A DNA stretch of 64,000 nt from DATAAP01 sp041690495 (GTDB taxonomy: Bacteria; Pseudomonadota; Alphaproteobacteria; CACIAM-22H2), in assembly GCA_041690495.1 (NCBI GenBank), contig JAWLHE010000009.1:1-64000 (forward strand). Reading direction: 5' to 3'. Positions 51,976-62,787 of this stretch are shown in pieces. The notes below the pieces were generated by a model that saw nothing but the letters and a program-made list of their open reading frames with translations, did not search any database and was not told where the DNA came from. A program made the translations under genes and the position numbers. Position 1 is the first letter of the stretch. Each line of letters opens with the position of its first letter.

Positions 51976-53312
51976 GCCGGAAACCGGTTCGCGGCGACGC
52001 AAGCGCGCCTGGACTGTTCCAGGGGGCGGCGCCCCGTCCTCTGGCCGACCGGCTGCGGCCGCGGCGGCTCGACGAGGTGGTGGGCCAGGATCATCTCCTG
52101 AAGGGCGAGGGGCCGCTCGCGCGCATGGTCGCGTCGCGTCGCCTCGCCTCGATCATTCTGTGGGGTCCGCCGGGCTGCGGCAAGACCACCATCGCACGGC
52201 TTCTCGCCGAGACCGTCGACCTCGAGTTCGTGCCGCTGTCCGCCGTGTTCTCCGGCGTCGCCGATCTGCGCAGGGTGTTCGCGGAAGCCGCGTCCCGGCG
52301 CGAGGCCGGACGCGGCACGCTGCTGTTCATCGACGAGATTCACCGGTTCAACCGGTCGCAGCAGGACGGATTTCTGCCATATGTAGAGAACGGCACCGTC
52401 ACCCTGATCGGCGCCACGACCGAGAACCCGTCCTTCGAACTCAATGCGGCGCTCCTCTCGCGCTGCCAGGTCCTGGTGCTGAAGCGCCTGAGCGAAGGCG
52501 ACCTCGACGCGCTGGTGCAGCGGGCGGAGACGATCATGGAGCGCAAGCTGCCGCTGGAGCCTGAAGCGCGCACGGCGCTGATCGCGATGGCCGACGGCGA
52601 CGGCCGCTACCTCTTCAACCTGGCCGAGGAGCTGTTCGCCTTCGCCTCGGACCGGCCGCTCGACACCGCGGCGCTCGCGCGGATCGTGCAGCGGCGGGCT
52701 CCGCTCTACGACAAGGCCCAGGAAGGTCACTACAATCTGATCAGCGCCCTGCACAAATCGCTGCGCGGCTCCGACACCGATGCGGCGTTGTACTGGCTCG
52801 CGCGCATGCTGGCGGGTGGCGAGGATCCGCTTTATATCGCGCGCCGGCTCGTCCGCTTCGCGGTCGAGGATATCGGGCTGGCCGATCCCAATGCCCTGGT
52901 GCAGACGATCGCCGCGAAGGACGCCTATGACTTCCTCGGCTCGCCGGAAGGCGAGCTGGCGCTGGCGCAGGCGGTCATTTATCTCGGCACCGCACCGAAA
53001 TCCAACGCAGCCTACCGTGCCTTCGGGTCGGCGAAGCGGGCCGCCGGGGAAACGGGTTCACTGATGCCGCCGATGCACATCCTGAATGCGCCGACGCGCC
53101 TCATGAAGGATATCGGCTACGGCAAAGGATACGAATACGACCACGACGCGCCCGAGGGCTTCTCGGGGCAGAACTATTTCCCGGAAGGCATGGCGAGGCG
53201 CGAGTTCTACCGGCCGGTAGAACGCGGTTTCGAGCGCGAGATCGTGAAGCGGCTGGAATACTGGCGGAAGCTTCGGATTCAACGCGAATCGGGCGGATCG
53301 GGGGACTCATGA
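51972..53312 (+). CDS. rarA: Replication-associated recombination protein A (RarA/MgsA)
   Basis: AAA+ ATPase acting at stalled replication forks with SSB and the replisome, related to clamp loaders. The 446-residue protein has PLADRLRPRRLDEVVGQDHLL, Walker A GPPGCGKTTIAR near residue 60, Walker B LFIDEIHRFNRSQQD and sensor GATTENPSFELNAALLSRC. It ends with the C-terminal tetramerisation domain containing PLYIARRLVRFAVEDIGLADP. It overlaps the upstream protease gene and the downstream crcB gene by four bases each. Confidence 0.97.
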   Translation: MSRKPVRGDASAPGLFQGAAPRPLADRLRPRRLDEVVGQDHLLKGEGPLARMVASRRLASIILWGPPGCGKTTIARLLAETVDLEFVPLSAVFSGVADLRRVFAEAASRREAGRGTLLFIDEIHRFNRSQQDGFLPYVENGTVTLIGATTENPSFELNAALLSRCQVLVLKRLSEGDLDALVQRAETIMERKLPLEPEARTALIAMADGDGRYLFNLAEELFAFASDRPLDTAALARIVQRRAPLYDKAQEGHYNLISALHKSLRGSDTDAALYWLARMLAGGEDPLYIARRLVRFAVEDIGLADPNALVQTIAAKDAYDFLGSPEGELALAQAVIYLGTAPKSNAAYRAFGSAKRAAGETGSLMPPMHILNAPTRLMKDIGYGKGYEYDHDAPEGFSGQNYFPEGMARREFYRPVERGFEREIVKRLEYWRKLRIQRESGGSGDS

Positions 53313-53689
53313 CGGCGCTCCTGTCTGTTGCTTTGGGCGGCGCGATGGGCTCCGCCGCGCGATACCTGGTGGTGGTGCAGTTGAGCCGGTGGCTGGGTGC
53401 CGGGTTTCCGTGGGGAACCTTGGCCGTCAATGTGCTGGGCGGGCTGCTGATCGGCGTGCTGGCCGAGGCAATGGCGCTGAAATGGCAGGCTGCCCCCGAG
53501 ACGCGGGCCTTTCTGATCACGGGAGTGCTCGGCGGATTCACGACGTTCTCGGCCTTTTCGCTCGAGGTTGTGGCGCTCGCCGAGCGCGGCACGGGCGGCT
53601 GGGCGCTTGTCTACGTCGTGGCCTCGGTGGCGCTCTCGGTCGGCGCGGTCGCCGCCGGACTGATGCTGGTGCGCTGGTTCGGTGGATGA
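53309..53689 (+). CDS. crcB: Fluoride exporter CrcB/Fluc
   Basis: Small dual-topology membrane channel that removes fluoride. The 126-residue product has four transmembrane segments and the Fluc hallmarks GGAMGSAARY in the first helix, WGTLAVNVLGGLLIG with the conserved Asn, and TGVLGGFTTFSAFSLE with the Phe box and Na+ site. It overlaps rarA (ATGA) and the next gene. No fluoride riboswitch is possible upstream because the genes overlap. Confidence 0.96.
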   Translation: MTALLSVALGGAMGSAARYLVVVQLSRWLGAGFPWGTLAVNVLGGLLIGVLAEAMALKWQAAPETRAFLITGVLGGFTTFSAFSLEVVALAERGTGGWALVYVVASVALSVGAVAAGLMLVRWFGG

Positions 53690-54660
53690 TGGTCCGCAAC
53701 ATGACCATCGCCACGGACGAGGCCGACCTGCGACTGGACCGCTGGTTCCGCCGCCATTTTCCCGGAATTCGGCAGGGTCGGCTCGAAAAGTTGCTGCGCA
53801 CCGGCCAGATCCGCGTCGATGGCAAGCGGGCCCGGTCGGGACTCCGTCTCGCGCCCGGCCAAATCGTGCGCATCCCCCCGGGTGTCGAGGCGGCGGAGCC
53901 GTCACGGGACGAGCGACCGTCGGTGCGCGAGGCCGACGCGCAGTTCGTGCAATCCCTCGTCATCCATCGCGATGCCGACGTGATCGCCATCAACAAGCCG
54001 CCCGGCCTGGCCGTGCAGGGCGGTACCGGAACGACGCGCCATCTCGACGCCATGCTCGACGCGCTGCGATTTGATAGCGACGAGCGACCGCGCCTGGTTC
54101 ACCGGCTCGATCGCGACACGTCGGGGGTGATGCTGCTCGCCCGCAGCGCGCGCGCCGCGGCGCGACTGGGCGAGGCGTTCCGCCACAAATCGGCGCGCAA
54201 GATCTATTGGGCGGTGGTCGTAGGCGTCCCGAAGCTGGCGCAGGGCAGGATCGACATGGCGCTCGCCAAAGGAGTCGGGCCCGCCGGCGAGCGCATGGCG
54301 GCGGACGAGGAGGGCAAGCGCGCGATCACGCTCTACACGACGATCGAGCGTGTCGGCAACCGCGCGGCGTGGCTTGCGCTGATGCCGCTGACCGGACGTA
54401 CGCACCAGCTTCGCGTCCACTGCGCTGAAGCACTGGGGACGCCAGTGCTCGGCGACCTGAAATATGGCGGGGAGACGGCGAAGCTGCCGGGCGAAGGAAT
54501 TGCGCAGCAGCTCCATCTCCATGCCCGAACACTGGTCCTGCCGCATCCTGCCGGCGGCATGCTCGAGCTGAGCGCGCCGCTGCCGGCCCATATGCGCGCA
54601 ACCTGGGCATTCTTCGGCTTTGATCCCGAGGCGGAAATCGACCCGTTCCCCGCGACCTGA
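53686..54660 (+). CDS. rluC: RluA/RluC-family 23S rRNA pseudouridine synthase
   Basis: Converts specific uridines in 23S rRNA to pseudouridine. The 324-residue product has an N-terminal S4 RNA-binding domain (LRLDRWFRRHFPGIRQGRLEKLLRTGQIRVDG) and the RluA catalytic domain: INKPPGLAVQGGTG, then HRLDRDTSGVMLLA with the catalytic Asp, and GRTHQLRVHCAEALGTPVLGD near the end. The domain order and length fit RluC better than RluA. The start may be any of three closely spaced ATGs (53686, 53689, 53701); the first overlaps the crcB stop. Confidence 0.94.
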   Translation: MMVRNMTIATDEADLRLDRWFRRHFPGIRQGRLEKLLRTGQIRVDGKRARSGLRLAPGQIVRIPPGVEAAEPSRDERPSVREADAQFVQSLVIHRDADVIAINKPPGLAVQGGTGTTRHLDAMLDALRFDSDERPRLVHRLDRDTSGVMLLARSARAAARLGEAFRHKSARKIYWAVVVGVPKLAQGRIDMALAKGVGPAGERMAADEEGKRAITLYTTIERVGNRAAWLALMPLTGRTHQLRVHCAEALGTPVLGDLKYGGETAKLPGEGIAQQLHLHARTLVLPHPAGGMLELSAPLPAHMRATWAFFGFDPEAEIDPFPAT

Positions 54661-54721
54661 TGGGGCGGCCTTACCCCGTGGGTGTTGCATTCGAGCGCCA
54701 GACGAACAAGACTCGACCATA

Positions 54722-55414
54722 ATGCAATCCAGCACGCGCCTGCGCCTCGCCGTGTTCGACTGCGACGGCACGCTTGTCGACAGCCAGCATGCCATTGTCA
54801 CGTGCATGGCGGCGGCCTATGCCGCCGAAGGGCTGCTGGCGCCCACGCCCGATGCCGTGCGAAGGGTCATCGGCCTGCCGCTCCTCGAGTGCATGGCCCG
54901 TCTATCGCCCGATCATCCGGAGGCACGGCACGCACGGCTTACCGAAGCATACAGGGAGGCATTCTTCGCGTTGCGCCGGCGTGCCGATCATCACGAACCC
55001 CTGTTCGAAGGGGCATTGGCCGCCCTGGAGCGCCTCGAAGACGCCGGCTTTCTGCTCGGGATCGCCACCGGCAAGGCTCGCCGTGGCTTGGTCGCAGTAT
55101 TGGAACGGCACGGTCTCGGCAATCGTTTCGTCACGCTCCAGACCGCGGACATGCCTCCGGGAAAGCCGCATCCGGCGATGCTTCATCGCGCCATCGCCGA
55201 GACCGGCGTCCAGGCGGAAGATGCGGTCATGATCGGGGATACCAGCTTCGACATGCAGATGGCACGCAATGCCGGCATACGGTCGATCGGTGTCGCGTGG
55301 GGGTATCATCCGGTCGAAGAGCTGCTTGCCGCCGGCGCGGATGCGATCGTAACGAGGTTCGGTGACCTGCCCGATATTCTGCTATCGCAAGACAGGAGCG
55401 CCGCATGCGCTTGA
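54722..55414 (+). CDS. gph: HAD-superfamily phosphatase, phosphoglycolate-phosphatase-like
   Basis: HAD subfamily IA hydrolase, 230 residues. It has the nucleophile motif DCDGTLVDS (D13, D15), the helical cap, a Thr in IATGKAR, the Lys in PPGKPHP, and the acidic GDTSFDM motif. It most resembles phosphoglycolate phosphatase, which removes 2-phosphoglycolate formed in DNA repair, but substrate assignment in this family is uncertain. It starts 62 bases after the rluC-type gene, and its end overlaps the AsmA gene by ten bases. Confidence 0.88.
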   Translation: MQSSTRLRLAVFDCDGTLVDSQHAIVTCMAAAYAAEGLLAPTPDAVRRVIGLPLLECMARLSPDHPEARHARLTEAYREAFFALRRRADHHEPLFEGALAALERLEDAGFLLGIATGKARRGLVAVLERHGLGNRFVTLQTADMPPGKPHPAMLHRAIAETGVQAEDAVMIGDTSFDMQMARNAGIRSIGVAWGYHPVEELLAAGADAIVTRFGDLPDILLSQDRSAACA

Positions 55415-57969
55415 GGACAATCGCCGTCATTGCAACAGTCGTGGTCGTGGCTCTGGTCGTCACGGCCGTTGCGATCGTCTCGACCATGGATTTCAACCAG
55501 TATCGCGGCGTCATCGCGGCTCAGGTCAAGCAGGCGACCGGGCGCGACCTTGCGATCAAGGGCGACCTCAAATTCGAGATCGGCCTGTCGCCCGCCGTCG
55601 CGGTCAATGACGTCACTTTCGCCAATGCGCCATGGGGCTCGCGGCCCAACATGGCCGAGATCCGACGCTTCGAGGCCAAAGTCGAGTTGCTGCCGCTGGT
55701 CTTCGGCAATATCAATATCAAGCGCATCGTGTTGAACGATGCCGATATCCTGCTGGAAACCGACGAGCAGGGGCGCGGCAACTGGGAATTCGTCGAGGCC
55801 ACCGCGGAGGAGACGGCCGCACCGGGGCCTGAGGAGCCGAAGGCCGAGGGCGCGCCGAAACTGCCCGCGATCAGCGAAGTCGATATCCGCAACGCGCGCG
55901 TCGCCTATCGCGACGGGAAGACCGGACAGACGACGACATTGGCCGTGCAGGAAGCGAGCCTGGGAGCCGACAGTCCGACCGATCCCTTGCGGCTCAACAT
56001 TGAAGGCGTGTTCAACGACATCGCCTTCCAGGTCGGCGGCCAGGTCGGCTCGATCCAGGCGATGTCGCGCTCGGGCACGCCGTTTCCGGTCAGTGTCAGT
56101 GGGCGTCTTGCCGATTCGGCGACGTTCAGGATCGACGGCGTGATTCGCGAGCCCCTCGCGGCAAAAGGCTATGAGCTCGCCGTCGCGGCGGAAGGCGAAG
56201 AGGTCGCGCGTGTCGCGCGCATCGCCGGCGTGCAGATGACGGGAGTCGGTCCGTTCCGGCTCGAGGCCAAGCTCACGGATGCGGCCCCGGGCGGCAATCC
56301 GTCCCTGCCATCCTTCAAGGCGGAGCTGGGCAAACCTGACCTTGCTCTGGTCAAGGCGGAAGGCGCGGTTGGGGACCCGATCGGCCAGAAAGGGATCGAC
56401 ATCAACGCCAGCGTCGAAGGACGCGAGATCGGCGCCTTCTCCGGCTTCGGCGTGCCGGGGCTCGCCGCGCCACTTCCGCCGATTCCGGCCCTCGGGGCGT
56501 TCCGCGCATCGATTCAGGTGACTAACGGGCCGGGCGACCGGCCATCCGTGCCGAAGCTCAGTGCCGAACTCGGAACGCCCGACCTGATCAGGATCACGGT
56601 CGATGGTGCGATCCAGGACCCGCTCGAACGCAAGGGCGTGAGCCTCACCATCACCGGAGAGGCGCGCGATCTGCGTGCCGTGGCGGACAAGGCAGGGGTC
56701 GACTCGCCGCTCTCCGGGCCTTTGACGTTGGCGGGCAAGATTGCCGACACCGCACCGAACCGCTATGCGCTGAGCGACTTCGATCTCAAGGCCGGCAACA
56801 GCGATCTGCGCGGCGAGGCGACGCTTGCGATGGGCGGCTCCAAGCCAGTGGTAAATGCGAAATTCGCGTCGACCCAGGTTGATCTTGCGGCCTTTACCGC
56901 ACCACCGGGAAAGCACGCCCCGGGTGCGCCGGGGAAGCCCGGCGAGCCCGGACAGCCTGCTCTCGAGGGCGGGCGGGTCTTCAGCGATGATCCGCTTCCC
57001 TTCGATCTTCTCAACGCCTCCGACGGCGAAGTGCGCTATCGCGCCGAGAAGGTGCTCGCCAAGGGCACGGCGATGGGCGATCTCACCGTCAACGCGAACT
57101 GGCGCAACGGCGAGTTCCATCTGCGGCCGCTGACAGGCGAATTGAGCGGCGGCAAGATCAACGTCGAACTCAGCGCCAATGCGCGCGGGCAGAGCGTGAG
57201 CGGCAAGATCGACATCAAGGACCTCCAGCTCGGCGACCTGCTCGAGAAGACCGGCACGAGCGACCTGCTCAGGCGTGGCAAGACCGACCTGACGGTGGAA
57301 TTCCGCGGAGCGGGGCGCTCGTTGCGTGCCGTAATGGCAGGGCTCAAGGGGTATTCGACTTTGCATGTCGACGAGGGCGCCATCCAGAGCAAGTTCGTCG
57401 ATCTGCTCGGAGCGGACGTCGTCCGCGTCCTTTCGCCGCTGCAGGACAGCGGGCCGCAGACGTCGCTGCGGTGCGTCGTCAATCGCTTCGACATAAAGGG
57501 CGGCATCGCGACGCCGAAGGTGCTGTTTATCGAGACGGGAAAGATCACGGTTGCCGGCGAGGGGAACATAAATCTCGGGACCGAGCAGATCGCGCTCGTG
57601 CTCACGCCGCGACCGAAGGAGGCGTCGCTCATGAGCCTGGCGATCCCGATCCGCGTCGGCGGGACATTGGCCAAGCCGAGTTTCAGTCCTGATACCGGTG
57701 CCGCCCTGCGCGGTGCCGCCGGAGCCGCGGCCGGCGCTCTCGTTCTGGGGCCGGCCGGGGTGCTGGTCCCGTTCCTGAGCAGCGGCCAGGGCGGCGACGA
57801 TCTCTGCGCTCAGGCGCTGGCGCAGGCGGGACTTCGTGAGGCGGCGCCCGCGCCGTCCGGCCAGCAGCCGTCGCAGGGTCAGCAGCAACAGCAGCAACAA
57901 CAGCAGCAGCAGCCGGCCAACCCGCTCGAGGATCTCGGTCGCGGCCTGCGGGGAATTCTGAAGCGGTGA
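55405..57969 (+). CDS. asmA: AsmA-family inner-membrane-anchored envelope protein
   Basis: Large AsmA-like protein (854 residues) with one N-terminal membrane helix (TIAVIATVVVVALVVTAVAIV) and a long periplasmic beta-rich region. Relatives contain a bridge-like groove thought to carry phospholipids to the outer membrane. The N-terminal FNQYRGVIAAQVKQATGRDLAIKGDL is the AsmA signature, and the C-terminal RNAG-type AsmA domain is visible around GDLLEKTGTSDLLRRGKTDL. Two low-complexity inserts stand out: a collagen-like Gly-X-Y stretch (about residues 504-517) and a polyglutamine run near the C-terminus. It is coupled to the HAD gene before it and overlaps ATP12 after it. Confidence 0.88.
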   Translation: MRLRTIAVIATVVVVALVVTAVAIVSTMDFNQYRGVIAAQVKQATGRDLAIKGDLKFEIGLSPAVAVNDVTFANAPWGSRPNMAEIRRFEAKVELLPLVFGNINIKRIVLNDADILLETDEQGRGNWEFVEATAEETAAPGPEEPKAEGAPKLPAISEVDIRNARVAYRDGKTGQTTTLAVQEASLGADSPTDPLRLNIEGVFNDIAFQVGGQVGSIQAMSRSGTPFPVSVSGRLADSATFRIDGVIREPLAAKGYELAVAAEGEEVARVARIAGVQMTGVGPFRLEAKLTDAAPGGNPSLPSFKAELGKPDLALVKAEGAVGDPIGQKGIDINASVEGREIGAFSGFGVPGLAAPLPPIPALGAFRASIQVTNGPGDRPSVPKLSAELGTPDLIRITVDGAIQDPLERKGVSLTITGEARDLRAVADKAGVDSPLSGPLTLAGKIADTAPNRYALSDFDLKAGNSDLRGEATLAMGGSKPVVNAKFASTQVDLAAFTAPPGKHAPGAPGKPGEPGQPALEGGRVFSDDPLPFDLLNASDGEVRYRAEKVLAKGTAMGDLTVNANWRNGEFHLRPLTGELSGGKINVELSANARGQSVSGKIDIKDLQLGDLLEKTGTSDLLRRGKTDLTVEFRGAGRSLRAVMAGLKGYSTLHVDEGAIQSKFVDLLGADVVRVLSPLQDSGPQTSLRCVVNRFDIKGGIATPKVLFIETGKITVAGEGNINLGTEQIALVLTPRPKEASLMSLAIPIRVGGTLAKPSFSPDTGAALRGAAGAAAGALVLGPAGVLVPFLSSGQGGDDLCAQALAQAGLREAAPAPSGQQPSQGQQQQQQQQQQQPANPLEDLGRGLRGILKR

Positions 57970-58685
57970 CGGGAGAACAAGGCGAAGCCAAAGGCCGCAC
58001 GTTCAGGGCCACCACTGCTGCAGCACAGGGGGGCTTCGGCGTCCTGCTGGACGCCAAGCCGCTGCGAACGCCGGGGGGGCGGCCGGTCGTCGTTCCGTCG
58101 CGTCCGCTTGCGGAGGCGATCGCAGCCGAGTGGGATGGCCAGGGGAAGAAACCCGATCTGAGCCGGTTGCCGCTCACGCGCATCGTCGCAACGGCGATCG
58201 ACCGCATCCCCGCCTGCCGCGATGATGTGCTCGAGGAACTCGCCGGCTATGCCGAAACCGAGCTCGTCTGTCATTGGGCCTGCGATCCGCCGGCCCTCGT
58301 GGCGCGCCAGATAGGGGCATGGCAGCCCTTGCTCGACTGGCTGGCCCAGCGCTTCGATGCGCCGCTCGCGACGACAATAGGCGTGTTACCGTGTGCGCAG
58401 TCGGACACGAGCCTCGGCGCCTTGCGGCGGGCACTGGCTACGCTCGACGACCTCCGCCTCGCGGGTCTCTCGGCGGCCGTTGCCGCGGCCGGGTCCCTGG
58501 TCATCGGTCTGGCGCTCACCGAGAAGCGCCTCGATGCGGAGCAGGCTTTCGATGCCGCGGAGCTCGATGCGACCTATCAGATCGAGCAGTGGGGCGAAGA
58601 CGAGATCGCGCGCCGCCGCCGCGCCGAAGTGCGCGCCGATCTCGATGCCGCGGAACGGTTCCTGCGTCTCCTTGCACAGGGCTGA
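57966..58685 (+). CDS. ATP12-family F1-ATPase assembly chaperone
   Basis: Homologue of mitochondrial Atp12, which protects the F1 alpha subunit during ATP synthase assembly; in bacteria it is found essentially in alphaproteobacteria. The 239-residue product has LLDAKPLRTPGGRPVVVPSRPLAEAIAAEWDGQ, PLTRIVATAIDRI, and the C-terminal AFDAAELDATYQIEQWGED segment, all family landmarks. A GTG start overlaps the asmA stop by four bases (GTGA). The gene strongly supports the taxonomic assignment. Confidence 0.94.
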   Translation: MTGEQGEAKGRTFRATTAAAQGGFGVLLDAKPLRTPGGRPVVVPSRPLAEAIAAEWDGQGKKPDLSRLPLTRIVATAIDRIPACRDDVLEELAGYAETELVCHWACDPPALVARQIGAWQPLLDWLAQRFDAPLATTIGVLPCAQSDTSLGALRRALATLDDLRLAGLSAAVAAAGSLVIGLALTEKRLDAEQAFDAAELDATYQIEQWGEDEIARRRRAEVRADLDAAERFLRLLAQG

Positions 58686-58912
58686 TTCGCGATTTTCCGC
58701 GCATTCGGTCGGAGAGCCGATGACGCGGCGCGAGGTCGCTCCTGTTGACCCTCAATCCGCGCCCGTGACAGGCACCTTGTCGGCAATCAAGAGTTGCCGC
58801 AATGTGGAACATTGGCGTGCCCGCCCGGCGGGCGGCTGCGGCGGCGCACTGGCGCCGAGCCCGCCGACGGTGCTATCAGCAGGACGCGTATAAGCGACGG
58901 CCAGGATCTGAA

Positions 58913-60445
58913 ATGCAGGAAATTCTGCGGCAGCTTGAGGAGAAGCGTGCGGCGGCTCGGGCAGGCGGGGGCGCGAAGCGGATCGAGGCGCAGCACGCCA
59001 AGGGCAAGCTGACGGCGCGCGAACGGCTGGAAGTGCTGCTCGACGAGGGGTCGTTCGAGGAATGGGACATGTTCGTCGAGCACCGCTCGAGCGAATTCGG
59101 CATGGCCGAGCAGAAGATCCCCGGCGATGGCGTCGTCACCGGCTGGGGCACGATCAACGGCCGGCTGGTGTTCGTCTTCAGCCAGGATTTCACGGTGTTC
59201 GGCGGCTCGCTGTCCGAGGCGCATGCCGAGAAGATCTGCAAGATCATGGACCAGGCGATGAAGGTCGGCGCCCCCGTGATCGGCCTCAACGACTCGGGCG
59301 GCGCGCGCATCCAGGAAGGTGTCGCCTCGCTCGGCGGTTATGCCGACGTCTTCCAGCGCAATGTACTCGCCTCCGGCGTCATTCCGCAGATCTCCGTCAT
59401 CATGGGGCCGTGTGCCGGCGGTGCGGTCTACTCGCCGGCGATGACCGATTACATCTTCATGGTCAAGGACTCGTCCTACATGTTCGTGACCGGTCCCGAT
59501 GTGGTGAAGACGGTGACCCACGAGACCGTCACCCACGAGGAGCTCGGCGGTGCCGTCACCCATGCGACGCGTTCGGGCGTTGCCGATCTCGCCTTCGAGA
59601 ACGAGTTCGAGGCGCTCGTGCAGACCCGGCGTTTCGTCGACTTCCTGCCGGCTTCGAATCGCGAGAAGCCGCCGGTCCGCCCGACAGCCGACAGCCCGGA
59701 CCGGGTCGAGCCGTCGCTCGACACGCTGGTGCCGGCCAGTCCCAACAAGCCTTACGACATCAAGGAGCTGATCGCCAAGGTCGTGGACGACGGCGACTTC
59801 TTCGAGATTCAGCCAGATTACGCGAAGAACATCATTGTCGGGCTCGGTCGGATCGAAGGGGCGACGGTCGGCTTCGTCGCCAACCAGCCGATGGTGCTGG
59901 CCGGCTGCCTCGATATCGATTCGGCCCGGAAGGGTGCCCGCTTCGTGCGGTTCTGCGACTGCTTCAATATCCCGATCGTCACCTTCGTCGACGTGCCGGG
60001 CTTCCTGCCCGGCACGGCGCAGGAGTATGGCGGCATCATCAAGCACGGTGCCAAGCTGCTGTTCGCTTATGCCGAGGCGACGGTGCCGAAGGTGACGGTG
60101 ATCACGCGCAAGGCCTACGGCGGCGCCTATGACGTCATGGCCTCCAAGCATCTGCGCGGCGACGTCAACTACGCCTGGCCGACCGCTGAGATCGCGGTGA
60201 TGGGACCGAAAGGGGCGGTAGAGATCATCTTCCGCGGCGACATCGGCGACACGAAGAAGATCGAGGCGCGGACCGAAGAGTACCGCAAGAAGTTCGCCAA
60301 TCCGTTCGTCGCCGCCTCGCGCGGCTTCCTCGATGACGTGATCATGCCGCGCTCGACGCGCCGGCGCGTTGCCCGCTCGCTCGCCATGCTGCGCGACAAG
60401 AAGCTCGAGAACCCGTGGAAGAAGCACGCGAACATTCCGCTGTAG
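58913..60445 (+). CDS. pccB: Propionyl-CoA carboxylase beta subunit (carboxyltransferase)
   Basis: Transfers carboxyl from biotin to propionyl-CoA to make methylmalonyl-CoA. The 510-residue product has the two halves of the carboxyltransferase fold. The N-terminal half has GKLTARERLEVLLDEGSFEEWD and LNDSGGARIQEG; the C-terminal half has FVDVPGFLPGTAQEYGGIIKHGAKLL and RKAYGGAYDVMASKHL, the acyl-CoA carboxylase signature. The end NPWKKHANIPL matches PccB. The start ATG fits the family (QEILRQLEEKRAAARAGGG). It is the first gene of a locus with pccA. Confidence 0.96.
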   Translation: MQEILRQLEEKRAAARAGGGAKRIEAQHAKGKLTARERLEVLLDEGSFEEWDMFVEHRSSEFGMAEQKIPGDGVVTGWGTINGRLVFVFSQDFTVFGGSLSEAHAEKICKIMDQAMKVGAPVIGLNDSGGARIQEGVASLGGYADVFQRNVLASGVIPQISVIMGPCAGGAVYSPAMTDYIFMVKDSSYMFVTGPDVVKTVTHETVTHEELGGAVTHATRSGVADLAFENEFEALVQTRRFVDFLPASNREKPPVRPTADSPDRVEPSLDTLVPASPNKPYDIKELIAKVVDDGDFFEIQPDYAKNIIVGLGRIEGATVGFVANQPMVLAGCLDIDSARKGARFVRFCDCFNIPIVTFVDVPGFLPGTAQEYGGIIKHGAKLLFAYAEATVPKVTVITRKAYGGAYDVMASKHLRGDVNYAWPTAEIAVMGPKGAVEIIFRGDIGDTKKIEARTEEYRKKFANPFVAASRGFLDDVIMPRSTRRRVARSLAMLRDKKLENPWKKHANIPL

Positions 60446-60493
60446 AATGGGGCGGAGGACGAGCGTGCCCAAGCGTTCGTAATAGGCATCGCG

Positions 60494-60712
60494 ATGCCGC
60501 CGCCCGATTCCGCTCATCGCCGCAACCCGCGCCTGCGCGGCTTCATCAACCATCTGGCGATCTGGTTCATCGTCATGATGTTGCTGATCGCCATCAACCT
60601 TGCGACCGCAGCCGGGCATCCCTGATTCGTGTGGCCCCTGGTCGGATGGATGGCGCCGCTGGCTGTTCATGCGGCGTATGCGATGCACCTGATCGGCAAG
60701 CCGAAAGAGTAG
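60494..60712 (+). pseudogene. Two-helix membrane protein interrupted by in-frame TGA
   Basis: Reading from the ATG gives 43 residues (a basic segment, then the helix INHLAIWFIVMMLLIAINLA) up to a TGA at 60623-60625. Reading on in the same frame gives FVWPLVGWMAPLAVHAAYAMHL and a TAG stop. Together the two parts resemble a complete small 2TM-domain protein. That family usually has Trp just before the FxWPLxGW segment, exactly where the TGA lies, so a TGG-to-TGA change is the simplest explanation. A single-helix 43-residue protein could still be made. It lies between pccB and pccA, four bases before the latter. Confidence 0.7.
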
Positions 60713-60716
60713 GACC

Positions 60717-62771
<2,055 letters not shown>

Positions 62772-62787
62772 ATCCGGCGCTATTCGC

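Noticed and set aside
60494..60712. Reassigned UGA or selenocysteine to explain the interrupted 2TM gene
   Set aside because: TGA ends many intact genes in the window, so the code is standard, and there is no selenoprotein family or visible SECIS-like context; mutation or sequencing error is simpler.
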